Of a DNA stretch of 64,000 nt, positions 18,351 to 27,991 are shown piece after piece (within the stretch, counting starts at the first letter, position 1; every line of letters begins with the position of its first letter). The DNA comes from Desulfosarcina alkanivorans. GTDB lineage: Bacteria; Desulfobacterota; Desulfobacteria; Desulfobacterales; Desulfosarcinaceae. The notes under the pieces are model-generated. The model did no database searches and was not told the DNA's origin. It saw only the letters and a list, made by a program, of their open reading frames with translations. Where the stretch lies: contig NZ_AP021874.1 of the NCBI RefSeq assembly GCF_009688945.1, forward strand, positions 4,960,001-5,024,000, read 5' to 3'. The translations under genes and the position numbers were made by a program.

Positions 18351-20411
18351 ATGACCAAAAAGAATTCGTCGGCGCTTCACCAGCATCTGGTCCAGGTCAA
18401 GGAGGGAAAACGCTGTTTTGAGAACGCCTTTCAGGGCGTGGCCCGAATGATTCTGGAAAGCGACATCACCAAGGTGGTGGTCAACGGTAAGACCACCTAC
18501 GATTTCAGTATCTTCAGAACCGGAAAAAAACACATCATCGGCATGTATGACGAGATCAACAGCTTTGTCTCCTACGTCAAGGATGCGGCCGAAAACGGGT
18601 CGTCCAAGGAGATGGCCTTTGTCCTGGTGGGGGAGCCGGGAAACGGAAAGACGTTTCTGGTGGATTTTGTCTGCAACAAGTACAGGGAATTTTTGTCCCA
18701 GGAAACCAACCGCAAATATTCCTTTCGATTCACCGGACTGGACAGGATCGGCGGGTATGGAAAAATCACCGCCATTGAATCCCAGACCTATGAGGATCCG
18801 ATGATCCTCGGGATGAACATCACCGATGAAGCGGACAAAAACCGTGAATTTTTATCCCGGGAAATCGGATTTTCGGATAACGAGATCGACACTCTGTGGG
18901 TGGACTACCGTCCCCTGGGGGCATGCAGCGCCTTCATCTGGAATGACATCAGGAACTTTACCAACGGCGATCTGGCACAGATGCTCGAGTTCATCCAGAT
19001 CATTCCCGTTCCCATGACCGAGAGCCTGGGCACGGTCACCGGCAAGTACCCGGCAAAGGATAAGATCACTTCCTCGGCGGTGGACCTTCTGGGCGAGGAG
19101 TCCATCCAGCGACTGCTGCACATCACGGAGACCAACAATCCCTACCGGTTTGATCTGCGGCGGGGCGCGCTGGCGCGGGTGGCCGGCGGCGGCGTTCATT
19201 TTTCCGATGAAATATTCAAAAACAAGAAGGATCTGGTTCAGGTCTATTTGGGGGTGATTCAGAACCGGAATATCGAAATCGACGGCTACAAATGGCCCAT
19301 CGACACCCTGATTATTGCCACCAGCAACAACTCCGAGTTCAACCGGTTTCTGGCGGAAAAGGAAGAAGCTCCCATTGTCGACCGCTGCCGCATCTGTTAC
19401 GTCTCACACAATACCAACTACAAGCTGCAAAAAGACCTGACCATATATGCCATCGGCAACGAGACGCGCACCACGCTCAACCGCGAATACCTGCACCAGG
19501 ACCCCAACCTGAACCATGCCGCCTCGGTTGCGGTGGTGCTCAGCCGGCTGGCCCGGACGGAAAAGCTCACCCCCATCGAGACCATGAAGCTGGCCGCCGG
19601 TGAAGTGGCCGGAGAGAAGAGCATCAAAACGCTGGCCGAGGTCATCGACACGCTCAATCAGAATCCGGACATCACCAAACGATTCGGTCAGAAAGGCCTG
19701 GGGCAGCGCAACCTGGGGCGGGCCATGCAACTGCTCATCGAAAGCTCGGAAACCAACGAAGGCAAGTGCATGTTTGCCTACGATATTTTCAAGGCGCTCG
19801 ATCGTATCATCCTGGACTATGTGACCGATGCCAATGACCGTGCCAAGTACCTGGACGACATGAAGACCGCCAAGGGGCTCTACCGTGAGCGCATCATGAC
19901 GGAGATGTTCAATGCCTACATGGATGAACCCCTGGCCATTCGCAAGGACGTGATGAACTACGTGAACATGATTATCGGCATCGATGCCGAAAACCTGGGG
20001 CCGGACAAGATGTGGAAATACAAAGACCCCCAGACGGGCGAGCTCCGGGCCCTGAAGATCGACGAACGCTATATCAACAGCGTGGAGGAGCGTCTGGGAC
20101 TGAAGACAACGGAACAGCGGGAGACCTTCAGGACGTCGATCCGCAAAATATACGGCCAGAAGATATCCGTGGATCCGGATTACGATTTCATGGACAATCT
20201 GGAGCTGGTCAAAGCCGTCACCGACGTTCGGTTGAAATCGGATATCGCCGGCGCAGGAAGCCTCATCGGCGCCCTGGCCAACCGGACCAACGAAGAGAAC
20301 CAGAAACTGTACGACCGTATGGTCGACACCATGCTCAACAAGCTGGGGTACTGCCAGACCTGTGCGCAGAAGACGATCGAGTATTTTTGCACCCAGGAGG
20401 ATGAGAATTAA
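18351..20411 (+). CDS. prkA: Serine protein kinase PrkA
   Basis: Cytoplasmic Ser/Thr protein kinase with an N-terminal AAA+ ATPase part (686 residues; YeaG in E. coli). Walker A is GEPGNGKT at residues 94-101. The PrkA core shows RFTGLDRIGGYGKI, SRFLAEKEEAPIVDRC-like (NRFLAEKEEAPIVDR) and YHDPNLNH-type motifs. The C-terminal kinase-related domain includes MFNAYMDEPLAIRKDVMNYVN and DPDYDFMDN. It heads a locus with yeaH- and spoVR-type genes, the arrangement known from yeaG-yeaH-ycgB, where the products act in stress and starvation responses. A repeat element and a small membrane-protein gene separate it from yeaH. Confidence 0.94.
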   Translation: MTKKNSSALHQHLVQVKEGKRCFENAFQGVARMILESDITKVVVNGKTTYDFSIFRTGKKHIIGMYDEINSFVSYVKDAAENGSSKEMAFVLVGEPGNGKTFLVDFVCNKYREFLSQETNRKYSFRFTGLDRIGGYGKITAIESQTYEDPMILGMNITDEADKNREFLSREIGFSDNEIDTLWVDYRPLGACSAFIWNDIRNFTNGDLAQMLEFIQIIPVPMTESLGTVTGKYPAKDKITSSAVDLLGEESIQRLLHITETNNPYRFDLRRGALARVAGGGVHFSDEIFKNKKDLVQVYLGVIQNRNIEIDGYKWPIDTLIIATSNNSEFNRFLAEKEEAPIVDRCRICYVSHNTNYKLQKDLTIYAIGNETRTTLNREYLHQDPNLNHAASVAVVLSRLARTEKLTPIETMKLAAGEVAGEKSIKTLAEVIDTLNQNPDITKRFGQKGLGQRNLGRAMQLLIESSETNEGKCMFAYDIFKALDRIILDYVTDANDRAKYLDDMKTAKGLYRERIMTEMFNAYMDEPLAIRKDVMNYVNMIIGIDAENLGPDKMWKYKDPQTGELRALKIDERYINSVEERLGLKTTEQRETFRTSIRKIYGQKISVDPDYDFMDNLELVKAVTDVRLKSDIAGAGSLIGALANRTNEENQKLYDRMVDTMLNKLGYCQTCAQKTIEYFCTQEDEN

Positions 20412-20424
20412 TCGGAGGAGACTC

Positions 20425-20547
20425 AAAAATGCCTTCTGGCCCAATCTCTGCGTTGGCGTTTGCTCCCAAATCCTCGACATACTTCAAGTATGCCTGCGGG
20501 TTGGAAGCAAACGCCGCCTTGGCCTTGAACCAGAATCCTATTTTTTA
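20425..20547. repeat. Palindromic intergenic repeat (ERIC/MITE-like)
   Basis: About 120 bases forming one long imperfect hairpin centred on 20485. The matching arms are TTCTGG (20434) with CCAGAA (20530), GGCGTTTGCT (20455-20464) with AGCAAACGCC (20506-20515), and a central CATACTT-C-AAGTATG (20478-20492). It begins and ends with A- and T-rich segments. It encodes no transposase and looks like a non-autonomous dispersed repeat. It sits directly after the prkA stop. Confidence 0.7.
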
Positions 20548-20581
20548 TGACCAACATCAAAAAGGATTGTAACAATTTAAA

Positions 20582-20806
20582 ATGCTTAACTCTAACATAG
20601 AATGGATCCTTATTTACGGGCTTTGTGCTATTGTTGCTGTCCTTTTTTGGATGATTTTAACAGGTTGGGTACGTGGTTATAAGTCAGATAATTGGACTCC
20701 TTTTGAAAAGGCACTTACTCTTTTGGCCCTGCTTCTTGGAAACCTGCAATACTGGCAATTATTCATAGCAAACATTGGTGAAACGACTGATGCGCCAAAA
20801 ACTTGA
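20582..20806 (+). CDS. Small membrane protein of unknown function, AT-rich
   Basis: A 74-residue protein with two hydrophobic segments (about residues 8-28 and 44-60) joined by a short polar loop (RGYKSDNWTPFEK). I do not recognise a family. The gene is clearly more AT-rich than its neighbours and lies between the palindromic repeat and yeaH, overlapping the yeaH start by 17 bases. It could be a recently acquired gene or an orphan frame; the membrane pattern and lack of an alternative gene favour a real product. Confidence 0.5.
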   Translation: MLNSNIEWILIYGLCAIVAVLFWMILTGWVRGYKSDNWTPFEKALTLLALLLGNLQYWQLFIANIGETTDAPKT

Positions 20807-22184
20807 AAAACTATACTCCGAACTTAAAAAAGCCGGCCTTACGCCCGAGCAGGAAGCAAAAATCCTGCTGGAAGTCAACGACGACCGGACGCATGATCTG
20901 CCGGTTATCGGGGGAAACATGGCGGTGGTCGCCACCGGCGACGGCGAGATCCGTCTGCTCAACCTGTATGATTACCATGATCTGATGACCCTGCAGGCCA
21001 TGAGCCAGCCGAAAGGATCCTATGTCAGCCATATCCGCTCCATCGATGAACTGCTCGAAAAGGACCGCCAGCGGGAGAAGGACGGCTTCCCCCGCAAAAT
21101 CCGGGTGGGCAAAATGATCAAGCCCGGCAAGGGCGGCAAGGGCAAGGTGGTGGTGGTGCCCACGACCGTGGAGGAAAAATTCATCCATGATCCCAACTTT
21201 GCCGAACAGGAAGAGAGCCAGGGACAGGGCGGCAGCGGTGATGGCGAAGAGGGTGAGGTGATCGGCGAACAGCCGGTGCGGGACCCGGATCAGGCCGGCG
21301 CCGGAGGGCCCGGCGAAGGAGAGGGCGGTCAGCACGAAATAGAGTCCTCGGCATACGACCTGGGAAAAATCCTCACCGAACAATTTGAGCTGCCCAACCT
21401 TCAGGACAAGGGGAAAAAGCGCTCATTGACCCGGTATACCTACGATATGACCGACCGAAACCGCGGTTTCGGCCAGGTTCTGGATAAAAAAGCCACCTTG
21501 AAGGAGATTGTCGAAACCAACATCCATCTGGGCAACCTCCCCGATGCGAGTGAAATCGATTCGACCCGGTTCATTATTTCCCCCAAAGACCGGATTTATC
21601 GGATCCTGTCCAAAGAAAAGGATTTCGAATCCCAGGCCGTGGTCTTTTTTCTTCGGGACTACTCCGGGTCCATGGCCGGCAAGGCCACCGATCTGGTGGT
21701 CACCCAGCATGTCCTCATATACAGCTGGCTGCTCTATCAGTACGCCAACCAGGTGGAGTCCCGGTTTATCCTTCACGATACCGAAGCCAAGGAGGTCGAG
21801 AATTTTTATACCTACTACAACTCCAAGGTCGCCGGCGGCACCCAGGTGTTTTCCGCCTACGAGTTGGTGAACCGGATCGTGAAAGAGGAAAATCTGGCTG
21901 CTGACTACAACATCTATGTTTTCCATGGCACCGATGGCGACGATTGGGACACGGAGGGAAAGAAAGCCATCCCGGCCCTGAAAGAGATGCTGGGTTACAC
22001 CAGCCGGGTGGGCGTGACGATTGCCGAGCATGCCGGCAGTTCTCAAAACCATACGGAAGTCGAACGGTATCTTAAAAAATCAGGCATTCTTGAAAAAAAT
22101 CCCAAGCTCATTCGTCTGGACATCATCGACGAAAGCACCGATGAGCCCCGCCTTATTGAAGGCATCAAACGGTTGATCTCCTGA
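20790..22184 (+). CDS. yeaH: YeaH/YhbH-family protein (DUF444)
   Basis: A 464-residue protein of the YeaH/YhbH family, partner of PrkA-type kinases. The N-terminal part includes MRQKLEKLYSELKKAGLTPE and the conserved VGKMIKPGKGGKGKVVVVPT-like stretch. A low-complexity Gly/Glu/Gln linker follows. The C-terminal half is a von Willebrand A-like domain with DYSGSMAGKATD (MIDAS-type DxSxS) and GTDGDDWD. The ATG at 20790 is preferred; GTG and TTG codons up to 20775 are alternatives. It follows prkA after the repeat and the small membrane gene, and precedes spoVR. Confidence 0.9.
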   Translation: MRQKLEKLYSELKKAGLTPEQEAKILLEVNDDRTHDLPVIGGNMAVVATGDGEIRLLNLYDYHDLMTLQAMSQPKGSYVSHIRSIDELLEKDRQREKDGFPRKIRVGKMIKPGKGGKGKVVVVPTTVEEKFIHDPNFAEQEESQGQGGSGDGEEGEVIGEQPVRDPDQAGAGGPGEGEGGQHEIESSAYDLGKILTEQFELPNLQDKGKKRSLTRYTYDMTDRNRGFGQVLDKKATLKEIVETNIHLGNLPDASEIDSTRFIISPKDRIYRILSKEKDFESQAVVFFLRDYSGSMAGKATDLVVTQHVLIYSWLLYQYANQVESRFILHDTEAKEVENFYTYYNSKVAGGTQVFSAYELVNRIVKEENLAADYNIYVFHGTDGDDWDTEGKKAIPALKEMLGYTSRVGVTIAEHAGSSQNHTEVERYLKKSGILEKNPKLIRLDIIDESTDEPRLIEGIKRLIS

Positions 22185-22347
22185 ATGCCGCACCGCAAAC
22201 GCCCTGTGCGCCCACTATCGGCGGGGGACGGTGGCGTGGCTTTTCGCTTCAGCCGCCACAGGCGGCATACTCGCCCTCCCCGAGCCTGTGCGACCGGCAG
22301 CGTTTTAAAGACAGGCGCCGGATTCGAGGGCGGAAACGGCAGGATCT

Positions 22348-24000
22348 ATGGAACTGATTGACCAGCATACCAAGACGATCATGGAAGGCTGTAAATTGCG
22401 GGCCCGAGACGCCGGTTTGCGTTTCGAAGATGAAAGCCTGGAGTATATCGTCACCAACCGGGATCTCATCGAACTTTCTCCCAAGGTGATGATCCCCACC
22501 CTCTACGATTATTGGGTGCACGACGTGGATGTGCTCAAGGAGAAGGGCAAGTATGAGCTGTATCCGGGCAATCCATACGAAACGGTAATCAATACCCGGC
22601 CGGCCATATCGTTTTACAACGACAACAACCCGGACTGGCTCAACGTGATGATTTTTTACCATGTCATCGGACATATCGATTTTTTTCAGAATAATCTGTA
22701 TTTTCGCCATACGTGGGAATACGACTTCAATGGTGAAGCCCTGTCCGATAAACGCACGATCGCCAAGCTTCGCACCGAGCGGGGACGCTGGGTGGACTAT
22801 GTGATCGAATTTACACGGGGCATCGACAATCTGGTCGGCTACCACAATCTCCTGTCCAGGATGTTTTCGGTACCCGACAGCGGCATTTCAGACAAGTTGA
22901 ATTATTATTTCGACGTATACCTGCAGGATATCGCCAAGATTAACGTCAGTGCCTATATCAAAGAACTGGAACGCTACAATACGAGCCTGAAGGACGATCC
23001 GGTCATGGGCGAGCAGGCTTTTTTTTCGCGAATCGACCAGCGTCATCCGGAATTTGGCAGCCTGTTCAAAAAGCATCTGGCCTCAAAAAAGCAAAAACCC
23101 CGGGATCTGCTGGAATTCATCATCGAACACTCCAAAATGCTTCGCCGGGAAGAGAACCAGTGGATGCTGATGGTGATCCAGATTATTCGAAAAACCGCTT
23201 TGTTTCTCCAGCCCCAGATCCGTACCAAAATCATGAACGAAGGCTGGGCTTCCTACTGGCACGAAACCCTTTTCATGAATGACGATCGCATCAAGGGGCA
23301 CGAGGTTGATTTTGCCCGGGTCAATGCAGGGGTTACGGCCATGCCCCGTGTGGGGCTGAACCCATACGCCCTGGGGATGCGCCTTTTCTACTTTCTGGAG
23401 GAGCTGGCTGAAAAAGGTCGGATCTCATGGGAATACCAGCATGAGGCGGATGCCGGCCGGCGCCAGGCATACAATGCCAAAACCGGCAAGGGTCGGGACT
23501 ATATTTTCAAGGTGCGCCAAAATTTTTCGGACTTTACCTTTATCCACAGTTTTGTCGATCAGGACTTCGTCACCGCGAACAATCTATTCGTGGCCGGTAA
23601 ACGGCTCAATGAAAAAAAAATGGTATGGGAATATTACGTGAAAAGCCGGAATGCCGGCCAATACCGGGATATGCTCATGGGGTCCTTGTACCATCCGCCG
23701 CACATTGAAGTCGATTTGGAGAAAACCGAAGACAATTCCCTTTACCTGACCCACCGGTTTGAAGGCAAACCGCTGTTGGCCGAATATATCCCCAATACCA
23801 TGCTGGGGATTGAATACCTGTGGGGTGGTCCGGTGCAACTGGAAACCATGGAGGTGGCCGCAAGGCCGCGGGAGCCAAGAACGCCCGCCATTCCCGGGTT
23901 TTCAGCGCCGAAGACCGACGCAGTCAAACCGCGGGAAATAAAGTGGCAGCGGGTGCTTTACACCATGAAAGAGCGAAAACTGAGTAAAAAGATCCTCTAA
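22348..24000 (+). CDS. spoVR: SpoVR-family protein
   Basis: A 550-residue cytoplasmic protein of the SpoVR (YcgB) family. Typical stretches are MIFYHVIGHIDFFQNN, VGYHNL, WMLMVIQIIRKTALFLQPQ, IMNEGWASYWHETLF and HEVDFARVNAGVT. The C-terminus has the NLFVAGKRLNEKKMVWEYYVKSR region. The family is genetically linked to PrkA and YeaH in many bacteria; its biochemical activity is unknown. It lies in the same orientation as yeaH, 163 bases downstream. Confidence 0.93.
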   Translation: MELIDQHTKTIMEGCKLRARDAGLRFEDESLEYIVTNRDLIELSPKVMIPTLYDYWVHDVDVLKEKGKYELYPGNPYETVINTRPAISFYNDNNPDWLNVMIFYHVIGHIDFFQNNLYFRHTWEYDFNGEALSDKRTIAKLRTERGRWVDYVIEFTRGIDNLVGYHNLLSRMFSVPDSGISDKLNYYFDVYLQDIAKINVSAYIKELERYNTSLKDDPVMGEQAFFSRIDQRHPEFGSLFKKHLASKKQKPRDLLEFIIEHSKMLRREENQWMLMVIQIIRKTALFLQPQIRTKIMNEGWASYWHETLFMNDDRIKGHEVDFARVNAGVTAMPRVGLNPYALGMRLFYFLEELAEKGRISWEYQHEADAGRRQAYNAKTGKGRDYIFKVRQNFSDFTFIHSFVDQDFVTANNLFVAGKRLNEKKMVWEYYVKSRNAGQYRDMLMGSLYHPPHIEVDLEKTEDNSLYLTHRFEGKPLLAEYIPNTMLGIEYLWGGPVQLETMEVAARPREPRTPAIPGFSAPKTDAVKPREIKWQRVLYTMKERKLSKKIL

Positions 24001-24047
24001 TTGGCCCGATCGGGGCTGAACCAACCGGGGGTCGGAGAAGGCAGTCT

Positions 24048-26336
24048 ATGGAAAACATCAAAAAGGCCATGAGGCATATCGATACTGGCACCGCCGGGGC
24101 AACCCGCCGCAAGCCCATCCCTTTTTCGGATTTTCTGCAAGTCGTGCTGGATACCCCCGTTGCTACGATTCGTAACGTTTTCCAGGTGTTTCACGATCTG
24201 TTCAAGGCGCATGTGGGCGAAGGGGTGGATGAATATCCCAACGACCCCGAATCCATCCAATACGTGAGCTATGACTGCAGCCGGCTGTTTGTTGAAGGAT
24301 CGGACCATCCCTTTTTTGCGGACCGCCTTTTTGCCAACCGGCTGGTCAATCATGTCGAAGCCCTTCGAAGTGGTGCCCAGCAGAATAAGATTTATATTTT
24401 TGACGGTCCCCATGGCTGCGGGAAAAGCACCTTTTTAAACAATTTGTTGAAACGTTTCGAAGAGTACGCCAATACGGACGCGGGTAAACGTTACGAAACC
24501 ATATGGCGCCTGGACCGGCGACAACTGGAGCACGAGGGGGACAACGAGACCGCCTCCATCCTGGAGAGTCTTTTCCGGATGCAGCAACATCCTGACAAAA
24601 AACAGTTCGAAAAGGTTCGCACCATGGCCCTGCCCGAGGCGGACGGCCAATTTGTGGAGGTGCCCTGCCCCTGTCATGACAATCCGCTGTTGTTGGTCCC
24701 CAAATCCCGGAGGCGGCAATTTCTCGATGATCTGTTCGAAAACAACGAATTTAAATACACCCTTTTTACCGACAAGGCATTCGAATGGATTTTCCACGAG
24801 GAGCCGTGCACCATTTGCGGATCGCTATACGATGCACTGCTCGCCCGATTGAAGAGTCCGGCAAAAGTGTTTGAAATGGTCCATGCCGTTCCCTACACCT
24901 TTAACCGCCGTTTGGGCAGGGGCGTCAGTGTGTTCTCCCCCGGAGATCGCCCGGTCAAGGAGATCATTCAAACCAACGAATACCTCCAGCGCTTGATCAA
25001 TCGACTTTTTTCCGACAGCAATCAGGTTCGCTACATATACTCCCGGTACGCCAAGACCAACAACGGCATCTATGCCCTGATGGACATCAAGTCCCACAAC
25101 ATCGAGCGCCTCATCGAGCTTCACAATATTATCAGCGAGGGGATACACAAGGTCGAGGATATCGAGGAGAACGTCAACTCCCTGTTCCTGGCCCTGATGA
25201 ACCCGGAAGACAAAAAGAACATCAAGGACATCCAGTCGTTCTCCGACCGCATCGTCTATATCAATATTCCTTACGTCCTGGACCTGAACACGGAGGTCGA
25301 GATTTACCGCAATATTTTCGGGGCGCATATCGATGGCACATTTCTGCCCCGGGTGCTGCACAATTTTGCCCGGGTTATCATCTCTTCGCGCTTGAGCCTT
25401 CGTTCCGAGGCCATGCTCGAGTGGATCCCGGAACCGGAGAAATACAGCCGCTATTGCGATAAGAACCTGCAATTGCTCAAGATGGAAATCTTTACCGGTC
25501 ATATCCCCGGATGGCTGTCCGAGGAAGACCGCAAGGCGCTCACCGCCAAACGCAGGCGGCGGATCATCGGTGAATCTGACAATGAAGGCCGGCAGGGTAT
25601 TTCGGGGCGCGATTCCATAAAAATATTCAACACCTTTTATACCACCTACGCCAAATCGGGCGAACTGATCGATATGGCCATGCTGTGCAAGTTCTTTCAC
25701 GGGCAGAAAGACCTCAAAGCCTCCATCCCGGAAGGTTTTCTCAATTCCCTGCTGCTGATGTACGATTTTTCCATCCTCCAGGAGGTCAAGGAGTCCCTGT
25801 ATTACTACAATGAAGAACAGATCCACCGGGAAATTCTGCATTATATGTTTGCCGTCAATTTCGAGCCGGAGGCCACGGAGGTCTGCAATTTTACCGGCGA
25901 GAAGGTCCACATCACCGAAGAACTTCTGGATGGATTCGAGCGCCGCGTGCTCGGGGAAAAGGTCGAAAAAATCAAATTGCTCAATTTCAGGAAAGACACG
26001 CAGAAAGAATACACCACCCGGACCCTGACCCAGGAAATCATGGTGGCCGGCACGCCGCCCACGCAAACCCGTCTGTTTGAATCGTTGAAAGAACGGTACG
26101 TATACAACCTCAAGGAAAAAGTGTTCGACCCATTCCTGGAAAACGAAAATTTCCGCCGGGCCATCAAGGATTACGCCCAGGAGGATTTTAAGACCTATGA
26201 TAAAAAGATCCGCGATGATGTCACCTTTTTGATGGACAACCTCATGAAACGATACCGGTATACGGAGCAAGGGGCCAAGGCGGTCTGCATATACGTCATC
26301 GACAATGACCTGGCCGGCAAGTTCACCAAGCCGTGA
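24048..26336 (+). CDS. Second PrkA-like ATPase/kinase with a zinc-finger insert
   Basis: A 762-residue protein related to the PrkA family but divergent and longer. Walker A is GPHGCGKST at residues 120-128. An insert after the P-loop carries a putative zinc site: CPCH at 207-210 and CTIC at 254-257. Later parts have PrkA-like features such as YSRYAKTNNGIYALMDIKSHN, VYINIPYVLDLNTEVEIY and a basic KRRRRIIGESDNEGRQGISGRDS-type segment (in part). It follows spoVR by 47 bases and is evidently part of the same locus, giving two PrkA-type proteins. It may phosphorylate or remodel partners of the YeaH/SpoVR system, but substrates are unknown. Confidence 0.82.
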   Translation: MENIKKAMRHIDTGTAGATRRKPIPFSDFLQVVLDTPVATIRNVFQVFHDLFKAHVGEGVDEYPNDPESIQYVSYDCSRLFVEGSDHPFFADRLFANRLVNHVEALRSGAQQNKIYIFDGPHGCGKSTFLNNLLKRFEEYANTDAGKRYETIWRLDRRQLEHEGDNETASILESLFRMQQHPDKKQFEKVRTMALPEADGQFVEVPCPCHDNPLLLVPKSRRRQFLDDLFENNEFKYTLFTDKAFEWIFHEEPCTICGSLYDALLARLKSPAKVFEMVHAVPYTFNRRLGRGVSVFSPGDRPVKEIIQTNEYLQRLINRLFSDSNQVRYIYSRYAKTNNGIYALMDIKSHNIERLIELHNIISEGIHKVEDIEENVNSLFLALMNPEDKKNIKDIQSFSDRIVYINIPYVLDLNTEVEIYRNIFGAHIDGTFLPRVLHNFARVIISSRLSLRSEAMLEWIPEPEKYSRYCDKNLQLLKMEIFTGHIPGWLSEEDRKALTAKRRRRIIGESDNEGRQGISGRDSIKIFNTFYTTYAKSGELIDMAMLCKFFHGQKDLKASIPEGFLNSLLLMYDFSILQEVKESLYYYNEEQIHREILHYMFAVNFEPEATEVCNFTGEKVHITEELLDGFERRVLGEKVEKIKLLNFRKDTQKEYTTRTLTQEIMVAGTPPTQTRLFESLKERYVYNLKEKVFDPFLENENFRRAIKDYAQEDFKTYDKKIRDDVTFLMDNLMKRYRYTEQGAKAVCIYVIDNDLAGKFTKP

Positions 26337-26426
26337 CCAGCGCCTTGTTTTCTGGCAGGGTCCCGGTCCATCGTGTCTTCGGAAAGGGCTCAACCGGATT
26401 CAACTTCTTACCTTCAGGGGCGGTCC

Positions 26427-27044
26427 ATGAAAGAAGGCCATGTCCGTTTTTTGTCCGGTGATTGCAAAATGGAAGGGTTGTATCACCCCGGCCACCCCAC
26501 CACGGCTGCGGTCATTACCCACCCCCACCCCCTTTATGGCGGCGATATGTACAATCCGGTGGTCGAGGCCATTGCCACCGCGTATCAGAAGATCGGATTT
26601 GCCACGCTCCGGTTTAATTTCAGAGGAACCGGAAAAAGTACCGGCACCCACGACCAGGGCCTCGGCGAAAAGACCGATGTGGTCGCAGCGGTGGCCTTCT
26701 TGAAAGCCGATGGCTTCCGGGAGATTCACCTGTCCGGGTACTCTTTCGGCGCTTGGGTGAACGCCATGGCCGTCCAGGCAGGGTTGTCGGTGCAGGGGTT
26801 CACCATGGTGGCCCCACCGGTGGCGTTTATCAATTTCAAGGACGGGCTTCGTCTGCCGATGCTGTCGGCGGTAGTCGCCGGCAGCCGCGATGAATTTGCC
26901 CCGCCGGACCTGATTCACCCCTGTTTGGGACAGTGGAATCCCGATGCCCGCCTGGACATCATCGACGGCGCGGACCACTTTTTTTTCGGATTTTTGGATG
27001 AGGTGGTCCGCAGACTGGTCCAGCATACCCGTCCAATCCCATAG
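26427..27044 (+). CDS. Alpha/beta hydrolase
   Basis: A 205-residue soluble alpha/beta hydrolase. The oxyanion region THPHPLYGGDM is followed by RFNFRGTGKSTG and the nucleophile elbow GYSFG (Ser in GxSxG). An acid in SRDEFAPP and a His in DGADHFFFG complete a plausible triad. It resembles small CocE/DUF-type acyl esterases or dienelactone-hydrolase relatives; the substrate is unknown. The ATG at 26427 follows AGGGGCGG and begins MKEGHVRF; an upstream codon at 26373 would add 18 residues. Confidence 0.82.
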   Translation: MKEGHVRFLSGDCKMEGLYHPGHPTTAAVITHPHPLYGGDMYNPVVEAIATAYQKIGFATLRFNFRGTGKSTGTHDQGLGEKTDVVAAVAFLKADGFREIHLSGYSFGAWVNAMAVQAGLSVQGFTMVAPPVAFINFKDGLRLPMLSAVVAGSRDEFAPPDLIHPCLGQWNPDARLDIIDGADHFFFGFLDEVVRRLVQHTRPIP

Positions 27045-27080
27045 CCGGCCGTTCACCCATGTCATTCATCGACTGCCTGC

Positions 27081-27109
27081 TTGACATCAAACCCGTCGTT
27101 GCATACAAT
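27081..27109 (+). promoter_or_regulatory. Strong candidate sigma-70 promoter
   Basis: TTGACA at 27081-27086 and TACAAT at 27104-27109 with a 17-base spacer. It points to the cytidylate-kinase-like gene at 27338 and predicts a leader of about 220 bases. Confidence 0.65.
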
Positions 27110-27337
27110 TTTTGTAGCAACCGTTGAGTCGCCCGGTGCCTATACGGGAAACTATCTCCTTTCGCCTGCCCCATTCTTCCCGACGTTCCACGTTCCAACC
27201 GCTTGTTTGACGAATGCGCCTTCGACCATCTGTAACGCTCCTGATTCGGTTCCCGTGGCCCATCACTGCCGCCGCTGCGCCGATGCCATCGGGCAAATTG
27301 AGGGCTGGCCTTTAACCCGCAACCACAAGGAGGCGCC

Positions 27338-27991
27338 ATGAAAGCCATTCATCAACTCATTGAAGAGCAAGTGCGACGGTGGGAGATTCTTAAAAGGGAA
27401 ACGCGTGAGGCCAAACCCATTCCGGTGATTACCGTGTCCAGGGAACCGGGCAGTGGGGGTAAATTTGTGGCCAGGGCCGTGGCCGAACAGTTAGGCCTGG
27501 ATATCTTTCACCAGGAGATCATTAACGCCATGGCCGAAAATGCCGATGCCAGCACCCGCGTTATCCGGACGCTGGATGAAAGAGGGCTGTCCATGATCGA
27601 AGACTGGGTGTCGGCCGCCATCAGTGATCGGCATTTGTGGCCGGATGAGGTCTCCCGGGTTCTGATGCAGGTCATTGGAACGATCGGCCGGCATGGACGT
27701 GCGGTTATCGTGGGACGGGGGGCCAATTTTGTCCTGCCGCCTGAAAACCGGTTCCGGGTCAGGATCATTGCCCCTTTTGAAATGCGTGTGAATTGTGTGG
27801 CGGAAGCCTATGGCGTATCCAAAAAGGAGGCCAAACGACACGTGCTGCGTACCGAATCAGACCGTCAGGCCTTTATCAGGAAGTATTTTCACAGCGACAT
27901 CGCCGACCCGGCCAACTACGATATGGTGTTGAATGCAGGATCGCTCTCCGTTGAATCGGCTGCCGCTGCGATATGCAGCGCGGTCGGTTGA
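27338..27991 (+). CDS. Cytidylate kinase-like family protein
   Basis: A 217-residue P-loop protein of the cytidylate-kinase-like family. A phosphate-binding motif SREPGSGGKFVARAVAEQLG lies near residue 34, followed by LDIFHQEIINAMAE. GRGANFVLP and RVRIIAPFEMRV match the nucleotide kinase fold. An AAGGAGG site precedes the ATG. It is a distinct family from the Cmk that supplies dCTP precursors; the substrate is not known. It is monocistronic as far as the window shows. Confidence 0.82.
   Translation: MKAIHQLIEEQVRRWEILKRETREAKPIPVITVSREPGSGGKFVARAVAEQLGLDIFHQEIINAMAENADASTRVIRTLDERGLSMIEDWVSAAISDRHLWPDEVSRVLMQVIGTIGRHGRAVIVGRGANFVLPPENRFRVRIIAPFEMRVNCVAEAYGVSKKEAKRHVLRTESDRQAFIRKYFHSDIADPANYDMVLNAGSLSVESAAAAICSAVG

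Noticed and set aside
24825-26393. Long minus-strand open frame over the second PrkA-like gene
   Set aside because: It is the antisense shadow of a GC-rich gene; no domain pattern and no ribosome site was found.
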